64,000 bases of DNA from Hippopus hippopus (Eukaryota; Mollusca; Bivalvia; Cardiida; Cardiidae): NCBI GenBank assembly GCA_946811185.2, contig OX328106.1, forward strand, positions 8,598,777 through 8,662,776, in the 5' to 3' direction. The notes beneath the pieces are model-generated. The model saw nothing but the letters and a program-made list of their open reading frames with translations. It was not told the DNA's origin and did not search any database. Position 1 is the first letter of the stretch. Each line of letters begins with the position of its first letter. The translations under genes were made by a program, and so were the position numbers. Below are positions 11,455 to 21,915 of the stretch, one piece after another.

Positions 11455-11800
11455 TTACTGCGAATTTTCGATTCGCGTTACTACCAGTTTTAAACGCGAT
11501 ACTACAAGATTTTTTCACGTAAGTGCGACTTTTTTTTCGTTGTTACGTATTTTGAATTCACGTTATTACGAGATTTTTCGCGTTACTGCGACTTTTAAAC
11601 ACGTTATTACATGTTTTAAAACACGTTATTACAAGATTTTTAGAGTTAGTGCAACTGTTTTTTAGGTTATTATATGTTTTAAATTCACGTTATAATGTGT
11701 TTTGAAACACGTTAATACGAGATTTTTCGCCTTAGTGCGACTTTCTTTTTGTGTTATAAGGTGTTTTGAATTCTCATTATTACGTGTTTTTGATAAAAAT
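11455..11800. repeat. Minisatellite of ~45 bp units
   Basis: About six degenerate units carry CACGTTATTACGAGATTTTT, CGCGTTAGTGCGACTTTT and ACGTGTTTTGAATTC. They lie inside the long-TIR element. Confidence 0.65.
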
Positions 11801-12076
11801 ATTTTACCTTCATTTTGACCCTTGTAGGCTTTCGTATGTAGGCTTTCGTAACAAAGTGATCATTTTCTGAAATCATTTTTGCTTTCATATTTCTGTTTTT
11901 TAAAGTAAAGTATATGCGACTTTCAAGTGAGTGTTAATAATGTATGAAATGAATGTATTCAGCACTGACCACTTTCATACACAACTGTGTATATAAAATT
12001 GTTACAAACAACTTAATATTGTTACTTTCTGAAACAAATTGAAAAGACATCAAGGCCTATTAGACAAATCCGCCCA

Positions 12077-12080
<4 letters not shown>

Positions 12081-12113
<33 letters not shown>

Positions 12114-12205
12114 CCCCCTTCCTCCCTCCCTCCCCCCCTCTCCCTTTCTCTCCCTTTCTTCCTCCCCCCTCTCCCTTTCTCTCCCTTCCTTCCTTCCCCT
12201 CCCTC

Positions 12206-12238
<33 letters not shown>
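12081..12238. repeat. (CT)n/(CCT)n low-complexity tract
   Basis: This is an almost pure pyrimidine tract of about 158 bp on the + strand: CT dinucleotides at both edges and CCCTCCCT/CCTTTCTC in the middle. The Ser/Leu-rich and Arg/Glu-rich frames on the two strands here are compositional artefacts. Confidence 0.9.
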
Positions 12239-12244
<6 letters not shown>

Positions 12245-14129
12245 ATTTTTTCACGATGAGTGTCTGATTCTGCCAGCTTGATAAAATTGGGGAGAGAAAC
12301 AGAGAACCCGAGATCGCCTGAATACATGCCCAGTAAGATTAGGCCTATTGATAGGAAAAAAAAAAATGTTCAACATGTTTTAGAATTGTACTGCCATTCA
12401 AGTATTTATCAAACTACACATCTGAACCAATCTATATCGACAGGGATCTAGTTGCAGAAAACAGTTTAAATTGTGACTTAACTGAAAGATACTTATCTCA
12501 TTGATAGAATACAATGTGAGAAAAGGAAAACATGCCCAATGTTTTGCTTAGCATTCTACATCAGTTTATTCAAATTAGGAAATATTTGGTACAGGGTTAA
12601 AACAGACACTGCACTTGTTCTTTTGGGTATTATATTCCTGTAGAATTTACTATTTAGCCTCTAACTAATTACATAAACCAATGTCTATAGATGTTCAGCT
12701 GATTTGAATATACAATCGGTCGTGCATAATGATGATTACTGCTATTATTAACGATGACGAACCTATGACTGTGACTACGATAATTAATATAGAATCTTGA
12801 CCAAAATGACAAAATTGTTTACTGTAACACGAACCCATACGCTTACCATATTTTTAGCTCAGGAGCTGGATCGTTGTGTTGAATTTAGGAGCATGTTACG
12901 TTGTAATGCAAAAATGGCAAAATATCATTTAATAACTGCAATTTGATTTTTTTCGGTTTATAGTTGTGAGGATAATCATTCTATTGGTCATCTGACATGG
13001 CACACACTTCAGAATATCGAGTGTATATGTTTTACAAAGGTTTTTGGAGACTCCAAGTAGTGTTTTTCCAGAAATCGTAGTCGCCGACGGAACTTTGTCA
13101 GATTAAACGTCTTCAACAAACAATTAACCGCCACAAGAACTACAGATTAACGTGCACTGACATCCCAGACATTCCGTGCGACAACCTGCAACTGCATATC
13201 TATTCAATAACGTGTAAAAAAAATATGTTTTTGTGCTTACCACGTGGAATCTTATGGGCGCAGCCATGTTTTTTACTGGAGCGGGTACATTGAATTGACA
13301 GGAGCAGTAACGTTGACCTGGAGCAAGTACGTAAGGTCTCTCCAGTGTGATTTTCTCCTTTTGCAACAATGTTTTCTACACTCAGAAAACGCAAAATTTG
13401 AAATTCAGAAAATAAACTCACTTTTGGTCCATTGATTTCATTTAAATTTAAAAACAAGGAACAGCAACATGTATTGAAAACATGTTCAAAATTTCATTTG
13501 AAATATATGGTGTAAAGTAAGAAATATAGTCTGTCTCATAGCAATACCCGTCTACCTTAAAGTTGCAATTAATATCAAGTGTAGCTACCATTTGCTGCTG
13601 TACATGAAGTGCAGCTTTGCCTCGTGGAGAGCACAATGTTTGCTATTACTGGCTGTTGTTTCATTCATCTATCAAAGCATTATTAAGTTCCTTTACATTC
13701 CTTGGCGGTGGACGACAAGCGTAAATGCTTCTACCATACTTATAATGGACATACTCAATCGGAGACATGTCTGGGTTGACCAGATCGGGGGCCTGTCTTT
13801 TACTATCCCAGTAGCATGTATGGTAATGCTGTCTGAGGCCAAGTATGGTTGATGGATGGCAGTTATAATGTGATGTCAGAAGCATGTATCCCCACTTGTA
13901 ACATTCCAATTGCTTCAGAGCGTTCATATTCAGACAAATATATCATGATAAACAAAGTCACAGAAATAAAGTTTACATGTTTTTCATACATGTATGACTA
14001 CAGGCTGCACGTGGAATGGTAAAATATTTTGTTTCAGAAATTCATGCTAGCTTCAGGTACTAAACATAGTAAAATAGTGATTGCTTTTTAGGTGGTGGCC
14101 AGTATCAAAGAAAAAGTTCAATTAATAAA

Positions 14130-14470
14130 TATAGGACCAGAGTGTCTTTACCAATCAGTTCTAACCACCATAGAAAAGTAAAACTCTTTGGTGGGAAAAA
14201 AAAAAGTTTTCATTTTTGTTTGTTTTAAAGTACTTCCGTGTACTCTTTCAAAGAAAAATTCCACCATTTGAGCCTTATTTGATTTATTTTTTGAAAATGC
14301 TTTGGATTTGGACAAGTCCAAAACTGAATCACTTGGTAAACAGTTAAACCACATTTTGTTGCCAAGAAATGCTCTCAATTTAACCAAGTCTAAAATTTTG
14401 TCCTCTAACTCAGAGTTAACTCTGTACCTAACAGCAAAATTTTAAACTGGTCAAAATTGAAAGCATTTGC
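14130..14470. repeat. Degenerate TTAA MITE cluster
   Basis: The cluster holds arm pieces CTTTACCAATCAGTTC, GCTTTGGATTTGGACAAGTC, CACTTGGTAAACAGTTAAAC and GAGTTAACTCTGTACC. They form one full diverged copy and the edges of two neighbours. The stretch 13445-14130 before it contains nothing I can assign. Confidence 0.5.
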
Positions 14471-14959
14471 TGGAGAAATATTTCATTTACATGAACAAAT
14501 TGACATGAAATAAATTACCTTTATTACCATATATTACATGTACATGCTTGAATTATTGTCCAAACTTAGCGTCGGCTATTGTCATCTGAATGCGGAACTA
14601 TGTGAAGAATATTCAATTCTTTTTGTGGCTAATAGATGTATCGTGTCTTTCAAGAATACTTGAAATACCTGAAATAAACATGATTTTGTTGGTTTAAATT
14701 GGTAATACGTGGCGGGTGACGTATGTATAGATCTAAGATGCACTTTCTGTGCTGTCTGATCATGATCCATGTCATCCGCAAAAGCTTCTTTAACTTTGGC
14801 ACTGTAAGGGTCAAACATTTAACGACATTTACCGTTAATAGGATTTCCATACCGTGCGATTATACGCGATGATATAAATATTCACTCTTTAGTTATTCTT
14901 TGCATAGAGGTCAATAAAAGGTCAATTTGTTAGAGTAATAATTGTCTGTGAAAGAGTAA

Positions 14960-15270
14960 AAATTCTTGTAGGAAAAGGAGAAAATTCTGGTTACCAAAAG
15001 GCTAGATCTATTTTCTTAGGATGGTTAAAACTTGGGATTGTATAATAAAGAGTTAACTCTTTACCAAACAACAAAATTTAAGATTAGTCCAAAGTGAAAG
15101 AATTTGCAGATGGCAAAATAAAAGTGACTCAAATTTCGAAGATTATTTTGGGAAGGGTAGAAAACATTATGGGAAAAGGAGAAAGTGCTCGTCACCAGCA
15201 TTTTTCCTTTTCTCACAGTATTTTCAAAACGCTTCTTTTTCAGGGCTGTTAAAAGTTGGAATTGTGCGGT
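14960..15270. repeat. Two TTAA MITE copies sharing one TTAA
   Basis: A right half copy ends at AATAAAGAG-TTAA (15047-15060). The next full copy starts at the same TTAA with CTCTTTACCAAACAAC and runs through the core GGAGAAAGTGCTCGTCACCA to TTGTGCGGTAGATG. Confidence 0.7.
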
Positions 15271-15394
15271 AGATGAAAAGTGGCAAAGAGTAGCCACAGC
15301 AAACAGCAGTTTCATGGAGGGTAAAAATCAAGGGACATAACTGTTCCAGTCTTAGTAATACAATGAAACTAGTATCAGTGGTTTCCCTTTATCT

Positions 15395-15775
15395 CTGAAC
15401 CACATGACAAAACCATAGATGAATTTGCTTTTAAAGGATTAGAAAATATTGTGGGAAATGGAGAAAATGTTGGTGTCCCGCATTTTCTCCCATTTCCATT
15501 TTTGAATGCATTTTTTGTCATGTGTTGAAGCTCGGGATTATGTGGTGAAGGAGTCACTCCTTATCACATCACAAAAATTCAGACTTCTCCAAACCCAGAG
15601 CGTATGCAGACAACATACTAAATGTGGCTAAGATTATGGAAGTTGTCTAGGGTAGAAAACATTGTGCGAAAAGAAGAAAATGCTGTTTCAGCATTTTCTA
15701 CTATTCCCAAAATATTTTTCTAAGGCCTTCTCTGTCAAGGTCGTTAAAATTTGGAATTGTGTGATGAAGGCTTCA
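15395..15775. repeat. Two adjacent TTAA MITE copies
   Basis: The first core is GGAGAAAATGTTGGTGTCCC. The second copy starts near 15551 with CTCCTTATCACATCAC and has core AATGCTGTTTCAGCATTTTC. It ends TTGTGTGATGAAGG. Confidence 0.65.
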
Positions 15776-15964
15776 TGGATAAGAGCAAAAGGAAACATTT
15801 ATGCTAAAGAAGAAATTGCTTGCCACAGGCAATTGGTTGTTTTGCTACACTGTTTTTCATAAGTTGTCTGCTTCCAGACAAAGAGGGTTGTCTGTAGGAG
15901 ATTACTTGTTTATAATACTGTGTTGAGTGTATTTTGTATAAAATGCATATTTCAGATAAGTCAT

Positions 15965-16232
15965 ATATGTTAGCCATGCTCTAGTAAAAGGGGGCTTAAC
16001 ACATTGCCAAAATGCATTATACCAAGCAAATCATCACATTATTATGGAGACATAATACATGTAGTATTTTTTTATTTGACAACCGACTTAATCATGAGGT
16101 AGACCAGTCCCTGGACATGCAGAAAATTGATCAATAGCGAAAAGTTTCGGCCTAGGTCAGCCTGCACGGACTGCACTGGCTGACCTGGGTCAATACTTTT
16201 CGCGGATGCATTAAGCCCCCTTTCCGCAGAGC
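15965..16232. mobile_element. Complete MITE with 'AGGGGGCTTAA' inverted ends
   Basis: The ends GCCATGCTCTAGTAAAAGG and the complement of CTTTCCGCAGAGCATTGC enclose GGGGGCTTAA / TTAAGCCCCC. A central palindrome with GGTCAGCCTGCACGGACTG lies off-centre. Further copies or pieces are at 1990, 10510, 27765, 58988, 61396 and 62762. No frame is conserved. Confidence 0.72.
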
Positions 16233-16255
16233 ATTGCTCGTATATTGTTATACTG

Positions 16256-16487
16256 ATTAACTCATTACCAAACAGTAACATTTTAAACTGGTCCAATTTG
16301 ACAGCCACTGCAGACAACAAAATAATTTTGATAAAATGTTGGGATTTGTATCAGAAAGACTAGAAATCATTGTTGAAAAAGGAGGAAATACTCGTATCAG
16401 CATTTTCTCCTTTTTCCTACAATATTTTCAAAAACAATCTTTGTCAGGGGTTGGTAAAACGCAGGATTGTTTGGTAAAGGATTAATT
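16256..16487. repeat. TTAA foldback MITE, complete
   Basis: The copy runs from TTAACTCATTACCAAACAG through core GGAGGAAATACTCGTATCAGC to GTTTGGTAAAGGATTAA. It ends only about 14 bp before the exon at 16501, so the acceptor polypyrimidine tract is immediately beside MITE sequence. Confidence 0.78.
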
Positions 16488-16500
16488 TTGCATCTTTCAG

Positions 16501-16589
16501 ATATGCAGATAATATAGAGTCACATTTACAAGCCATGGCACTTAGACATATGCCTCAGAATTTACAGAGTTTGAATCCCAAACAGACAG
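16501..16589 (+). CDS. GINS4: GINS4/SLD5 internal coding exon (YADNIESHL...HMPQNLQ)
   Basis: The exon is 89 nt, phase 2 in and phase 1 out, with acceptor GCATCTTTCAG and donor GTAATG. After completing the Glu codon of the previous exon it reads YADNIESHLQAMALRHMPQN and then LQSLNPKQT. This matches SLD5 residues around MANTESYLKNVALKHMPPNL, the last A-domain helix plus the HMP motif that leads into the linker before the beta-rich B domain. The final G is completed by CG in exon 33495-33585. A complete MITE lies directly upstream and another begins 30 bp downstream. Confidence 0.93.
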
Positions 16590-16617
16590 GTAATGACTGT
16601 GAAAGCTTTCACTATTG

Positions 16618-17060
16618 ACTAGTTTAACTTTTTACAAAACTGCAATATTTCGGGATTGTCCAAACTGAAAGAATTTGCAGGCGACAAAGGTTGCTGAAGT
16701 GGCGGAATATGTCTTTTGTAGAGAAGACATTGTAGGAAAAGGAGAAAATGCTGGTTACCTAGCATCTTCTGTTTTTCCCACAATGTTTTCGTACCCTTTC
16801 TTTTTTAGGGCAGTAAGAACTTGGGAAAGGGTTGAATTACTGTTTGGTAACCCTTTCCAAGATGACAAAATTAAAGACTAGTTCAAATTGCAAGCATTTG
16901 CAAAGGACAAGTTGAATATTGCTCATATCGAGATATTTGCAGTGAAAGGATACAAAACATTGACTGTAAAAAAGAATAATTATGTTAGTTACCTTTTCCT
17001 ACAATGTTTTCAAAAGCTTTCTCCCGGGGGATTGTCAAATAATTGTATTGTTTGGCATAG
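16618..17060. repeat. Two TTAA MITE copies in tandem
   Basis: The first copy has TTTAACTTTTTACAAAACTG, core GGAGAAAATGCTGGTTACC and end GTTTGGTAACCCTTT. The second starts at that same end with GATGACAAAATTAAAGACT and has a diverged core. It ends near TTGTTTGGCATAG. Confidence 0.65.
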
Positions 17061-17074
17061 TGTGAAGGAAAGTT

Positions 17075-17318
17075 TCCAGCTGATTGATGGATTGAATGGT
17101 GTTTTACACAGCTTTCAACTTTATTTCAGCCATATCATGGTGACAGCTCACATATTCATGCATGTCCTGGTTTTCACTTGTAATAGCTTAGGGCTCTGGA
17201 GTGTCTTTTCAAAGGACACTCCCAGGAAAAAACCAAGTGCTTCCAGTTTGACTCTAACATAGGCCTGCCAGGATGCTGGTCCTACACTTTACCACTGAGC
17301 ATTGCAGGATCCCTTGAA
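17075..17318 (-). mobile_element. tRNA-SINE, minus strand
   Basis: Read on the minus strand, a tRNA-like head with TCAGTGGTAAAGTGTAGGACC comes first, then GAGTGTCCTTTGAAAAGACA, GATATGGCTGAAATAAA and the tail AATCCATCAATC. The B box region is weak (AGTCAAACTGG). It continues the tandem MITE pair on the left. Confidence 0.65.
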
Positions 17319-17319
17319 A

Positions 17320-18185
17320 CGATGGAATTTGTGGATAGAACAAACTTGGCATAAGACAGTATCATTCAGCAAACCTGGAATAATCAGTTGAAGAAATCCC
17401 TTGGCTATATCATGATGTGTGAGATGCACCTACACACCGCTGGAAATACACAGCTTTACCGTTCTTAAAATTGTAAGGCTACACTTGAGAAAAAAAATGA
17501 CAAATATGAGTCACAGTTTTCAATTGAAATTTTTCAAAACACATTTTTGTAGACAAACAGTTTGTACATTCAATTTTTAACGTTGTCTATCAATTCCTGG
17601 GACAGTTTTCACCGACAGAATGGTAGGTGTTAATAACTTTAGCATGGTTGTTGATTTTGTTACTAATCAATTAATATGGGCACTGCTATGTTTAAGATCA
17701 TGTGACTACTTCAGAATGGAAACCTTCTTGATATGTAGTCACAGAATTGGCCAAACTGTGACAAGTGAAGAAGAGTGGAAATGAATGAGAGAAATACAGT
17801 CTTGATTTATTTCTGCAATATATACCGGTAATGATGAGTCACTGAGACACAGGTTGATTTTGACAACAGTGCATGGTGACAGCTGCAGCAGCGGTGTCCT
17901 TGGCCATAGATCACGTTACCTTATGTAAACAACTTTTTTTTTTTACGAAGACCACTTTTTGGAAGCATCATGGCAAAAAGAGAAATAATAAAGATGGACA
18001 TATTTTTTCCATTTTGCTACAATATTTTTTGATATATTGGTGTTTAAAACCTTTGATCAGGTGGACTGACAATAGTTTACCAGGACATTTGCAGTCTTCA
18101 CTTCTGCTGCAGTCTTGTTACAGGGTTCTGCTATATTGAGATAATGAAAACTTTTTTCCCCTGGCAATGACTCATGTAATGTGAT
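17320..18185. other. Intron 4 sequence without clear features
   Basis: I see no frame, RNA or complete repeat here. A very diverged TTAA-MITE core may lie at about 17930-18080 (TTTTTTCCATTTTGCTACAA), and X-arm remnants appear just before 18214. Confidence 0.4.
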
Positions 18186-18213
18186 AAACCCTTTACAAAC
18201 AACAATCCTTATT

Positions 18214-18558
18214 AGCTCCACTGGCCGGAAATCTCCCTGTACTTAGTCATAAAGCCTAGGGCTACCAAATTTTGCATGTGGCTTTATCTAGTGGGCCTCT
18301 ACCGAGAGTGCCCAAATTATGGCCTTAGGGTCGAATTTGATCCCACCCCAGTGGGTCGGAAGTTTTACACGGGTTTATATAATGAAATCTTTAGAAATCC
18401 TCTTGTTACTAACCATAAGAACTAGGGCTACCAATTTTAGTCCTACCTCAGGAGTCTTATGTTCAAAACCAATTGGCCAAGTACTGTAATGTTTGGCATG
18501 TAGGGATTTTACATATTAGCCAGTGGAGAGATACAGGGCCATCATGGCCCTCTTGTTT
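18214..18558 (+). mobile_element. Family B element, short complete copy
   Basis: The 5' end is AGCTCCACTGGCC. Two monomer-like units follow (GGGCTACCAAATTTTGCATG, CATAARRMCTAGGGCTACC). The 3' end has AGCCAGTGGAG, then a hairpin within GGGCCATCATGGCCC and TCTTGTTT. It sits inside an arm of a TTAA MITE (CCCTTTACAAACAACAATCC upstream, CTTTTACCACACAATCCC downstream). Confidence 0.7.
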
Positions 18559-18559
18559 T

Positions 18560-18985
18560 ACACTTTTACCACACAATCCCAAGTTTTAACGATCCCTACT
18601 AAGGGAGGCTTTTGAAAACATTGTGGAAAAGGAGAAAATGTTATCAGCATTTTCTCCTTTTCCTATAATGCTTTTTATATTTCCGAAGAAAAATTTCAAT
18701 ATTTGAATCACACTTAATTTGTTGTCTGCAATTGTTTCCAATTCGAACAAGTCAGAAATATTGTCATGTACTAAAGAGTGAACAACCCTTAGAAAGATGG
18801 CTTTTGAAAATGCTGTGGGAAAATACAGTTAAACAGCATTTTTTCTGTTTCCAACAATGTTTTTACCGTCTCTGATAAAAATTCAATGACATGTGCCATT
18901 TTTAATTTGTCCTCTGCAAATGGTTTCAATTCGGACAAGTCTGAAATTGTCTAATCTGATGTAAAGGTTACACAGAAACAGCTTG
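18560..18985. repeat. Two TTAA MITE copies in tandem
   Basis: The first copy has core GGAGAAAATGTTATCAGC and ends ACTAAAGAGTGAAC. The second starts at the same junction with CCTTAGAAAGATGGC and ends near GATGTAAAGGTTAC. The mariner at 18988 is inserted at its right edge. Confidence 0.68.
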
Positions 18986-18987
18986 TA

Positions 18988-20420
18988 GGAGGGTTGTTCG
19001 GAAAGTTCGTAGAATTTTGTTATATCTCTAGAATTGCTCATCAAATATACATGAAATTTGATATGCATGAACCTTGACTTATCCTTAAGCAATTTTTAAA
19101 GAAATAATAGAAAATCGAATACAGAAACCAGATATATGGGTTGTCGTAGCAACATCATCATGGGTACCCGGAGCAGTCCGTAAAATACCTATTTTTGGAT
19201 TATGTCGTTGAAGAAATAAGCTTAATTTCCGTATGTTTACTGAACATCAAAAAAGCGCAGAAACGTCAAGCGATAATTCGACAACGTTGCGTCATTTCCT
19301 GAAAATTTCAAAACAATTTGTTGTTCCGAAACAAAATTATAGTGTTTTCGTAATCTATCTGCGGAAGTTGTTACGGAAAAATCATGACATCGAACTGTGG
19401 CGTTGAGTTGCGGAGTGTGGTGAAATTCTGTGTTGCACTTAATAAATCGCCAACAGAAACACTGCGAATGATAAAATCAACAGGAGCATATGATAAATGC
19501 TGTCCAGCTTTTGTCTACAAATGGCATTTGCGTTTTAGGAGCAGAAGAGAATCTATTAATGACGATTCCAGGAGCGGTCGACCGGCAGTCGTAACTTGTT
19601 CGATTAAGAAGTCGGTAAAGGATATGGTTCAGACTGACAGAAGAACCACTGTCAGAACTATTGTTAATGAACTCGGTGTTTCGTGCTCAACAGTACATGG
19701 TATACTAACTGAGGAACTTGACATGTCGAAAGTGAGTGCTCGGTGGGTACCACGATTACTCAAGGAAAATGAAAAGGAGCGCCGCATACACTGTTCACAG
19801 AAGTTTCTTCACTGCTACGAATCTGTTCGAAAGAAGCGCCCACACATGTCTCTGGACAGAATAATTCTACATCAGGATAATGCCCCGGGGCACAGAGCAG
19901 AATCTACACAGGTTGAGATTAGTTTACTTGGTTTTGAAGTATTGGATCATCCGCCATACAGTCCAGATTTGGCTCCTATGGATTTCAGGGTTTTTCCCGA
20001 GTTGAAGGCGAGTTTGCGTGGAAAGCGATTCGATTCAGCAGAGGAACTTACAAAACAGACTCAAATTGTTGTATCGTCACTAACTGAGGACTGGTACATT
20101 GAAACTTACAACAAATGGATGACCAGACATAAGAAATGCATAGATATTGCTGGTGACTATGTTGAGAAAGTGCAACGATTGCTTGATGTAAACGACGCTT
20201 GATGATTACGCGACGTCATATTGACTTCGGTGTGCTCTGGGTACCTCTAACATACTCATTTTAAATAGACATAATTTTCGTGTGATGTAGAGCATCCTTT
20301 TGGTTTTCATAGAATTTATAGAAGAGATGTTGAAGTTTAAGTAGGTATAAAACTCTTTGTAATACTGAGAATATTGTGTGATTTATAACAAAATTCTACG
20401 AACTTTCTGAACAACCCTCG
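18988..20420 (+). mobile_element. mariner element, 1433 bp, internally deleted
   Basis: The 36 bp inverted ends (18988-19023 and 20385-20420) differ at only two positions, and TA flanks both sides (18986-18987 and 20421-20422). Ends begin GGAGGGTTGTTC / CGAGGGTTGTTC. A single frame inside encodes a mariner transposase lacking part of its catalytic domain, so the copy cannot move on its own. Its ends could still be used by a full-length relative. Confidence 0.9.
19384..20202 (+). pseudogene. mariner transposase with in-frame deletion of the first catalytic Asp region
   Basis: The frame is uninterrupted at 272 residues, against about 345 for the family. The N-terminal paired helix-turn-helix region is present (VKFCVALNKSPTETLRMIK, RRESINDDSRSGRP, second HTH TVRTIVNELGVSCSTVH). 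The catalytic part has HQDNAPGH (Asp165) and HPPYSPDLAPMDF (Asp200), exactly 34 residues apart as in DD34D mariners. The segment normally holding the first catalytic Asp (the TGDETW-type motif), about 75 residues, is absent between HCYE and SVRKKRP. Without it no DNA cleavage is expected. The DNA-binding half is intact in sequence. The frame contains no stop, which suggests that the deletion-carrying copy transposed fairly recently. Confidence 0.9.
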
Positions 20421-20475
20421 TATTTTTGATTTATGGAAAAATAGTACTGAATAAGAAATGCTGATTAAATCTGTT

Positions 20476-20560
20476 ACCAAACAATCCCATGTTTTAATGA
20501 TCCTTACAGAAAGCTTTTAAAAACATTGTTGAAAAAGGAGAAAATGCTGGTAAAGAATCT
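20476..20560. repeat. Half TTAA MITE
   Basis: GTTACCAAACAATCCCATG leads to GGAGAAAATGCTGGTAAAG. The right half is missing. Confidence 0.6.
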
Positions 20561-20664
20561 TTAAAACTGTCCTTGTAAAATACGGATGGATAATCAGCAT
20601 GAATTAACTCCAAGAGCACATATGATTTTAAACTCCGCTTGCAAATGACCAACAAGCATTTTTA

Positions 20665-21760
20665 ATTTCAAACATCTTTTCTGCAACTCTCCATCCAATT
20701 TTGACCAAACTTCACAGAAATGATCTTGCCATTAGCCCTCTTCAGAACTTCGTCAAAGAATTTGATTAAAACTGGTTGCCATGGCAACAAAAATGAAAAA
20801 TATTGAAAATCTTTATAAATCTTCTGAAACCATGTCATGCGGATACCAGATTTGACAAGTAGCTTCACCAAGATTATCCAAATTGTAGCCCAAGGGTAAA
20901 AAATCACCCCGACCTGGGGATTTGGCTCATTAGTTAAAAACTTGAAAAATTTCCTTGTTATTATCCCCCACTGAAGGTGGAGGGATATAGTTTTAGCGTT
21001 GTCCATCCATCTGTCCGTCCGGGACAATATCTCCAATACCAATAGACGGAATTTCATGAAAATTTATACATGTGTACAATAACCTATTCCACCGATATAG
21101 TTTTTTTTATATTTTTGATTTGATGCAAAATGGCCGACTGGGAGCGATTTTGAGTTATGCGGTCGCCTAAATTTTTGAATAAGTCTTTTTCGGCTGGGGA
21201 TATCATTTCAACGAAATTGCTTGTTCCTTACCATAAGGTCTTGGGCTACCAAATTTTGTATGTATCTTTATCCAGTTATTCAAATTGTAGCCCTTGGGTC
21301 AAATATTAGCCCTGATGGGGGGGGGGGTCACAAGTTTTACATGGGCTTATTATGGTGCAAACTTTAATTCTTGTTCATAACCATTAGGCCTGGAGCTACC
21401 AAATTTTGCATGTAGCTTTATACAGTGGCTTTCTACCAAGATTGTTCTAATTATAGCCCTGGGGTAGATATTTGTTGGGGATCACAAGTTAAAGTGGACT
21501 TATGGACTGAAATTAAAGTATTCCTCAGGTTCCTAACCATAAGGCATACAGCTACCAAATTTGACATGTATTTCCATCTAGTGGACCTTTACAAAGGTTG
21601 TTCAAATTATAGCCCTGGGATCAAAACTGGCCTGGCCCCGGGGGCCACAAGTTTTACATAGGCTTAATAACAGAAAAATAAAACAATCTTTTGGTTTCTA
21701 ACCATTAGGCTACCAAATTTGGCATGTAGCTTCAGCTAGAGGACCTCTCACTCATTCCAT
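20665..21760 (+). repeat. Family B-type sequence without its 5' end, joined to another element start
   Basis: The first 300 bp match the leader of family B (CAATTTTGACCAAACTTCACA, GGTTGCCATGGCAACAAAA). At 20963 a different 5' end appears, CCCCCACTGAAGGTGGAGGG, with CTGTCCGTCCGG. Family B monomers (GGGCTACCAAATTTTG, CAAATTATAGCCCTGGGG) then run to about 21760. No 3' hairpin is present. This is a rearranged or chimeric remnant. Confidence 0.55.
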
Positions 21761-21915
21761 ATTAATAGGGTCAAATGTAGAAATACCATGTCCCTTTGAA
21801 GTAAAATATACTCCCTATAAAATGCCTATATACCCATGCTTTTGTAAAACATGTTATAATGGTTGAAGTGTAAGGTAAACTTAAATTTAGTTGAAACTAG
21901 AATTTCTTGCTTTTT

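Larger units (their letters stand above)
9639..13349. mobile_element. 3.7 kb element with ~370 bp terminal inverted repeats and 5 bp duplication
   Basis: The left arm is 9639 to about 10010 and the right arm about 12980 to 13349. They begin CACACTGGAGAGACC in inverted orientation, are nearly identical over the first 110 bp, and stay clearly similar (about 75-80% by eye) for another 260 bp. ATTTT flanks both sides (9634-9638 and 13350-13354). Both arms contain ATGGCTGCGCCC followed 20-odd bases later by GTAAGC, which looks like a short first exon and donor, but no transposase is seen in the interior. The interior holds a MITE fragment, a minisatellite and a (CT)n tract, so the copy is non-autonomous. 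The superfamily is not settled: a CAC-start with a 5 bp duplication recalls Transib/RAG-like ends, but the rest of the heptamer differs. Confidence 0.75.
9600..13440. repeat. TTAA MITE split by the long-TIR element
   Basis: The left piece ends GGTAATCAGCATTTT (to 9638). The right piece resumes ATTTTCTCCTTTTGCAACAA (from 13350). With one ATTTT removed these restore the MITE core, which fixes the insertion and its 5 bp duplication. Confidence 0.8.

Noticed and set aside
12022..12327. Arg/Glu-rich and Ser/Leu-rich frames
   Set aside because: Direct translation of the (CT)n tract and its complement.
9639..13349. LTR retrotransposon reading of the 3.7 kb element
   Set aside because: The long terminal repeats are inverted, not direct, and there is no primer-binding site or reverse transcriptase frame.
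16501..16589. Reading the exon at 16501 as part of the adjacent MITE-derived sequence
   Set aside because: The MITE ends at 16487. The exon matches the HMP(P/Q)NLQ region of SLD5 in phase with both neighbouring exons.
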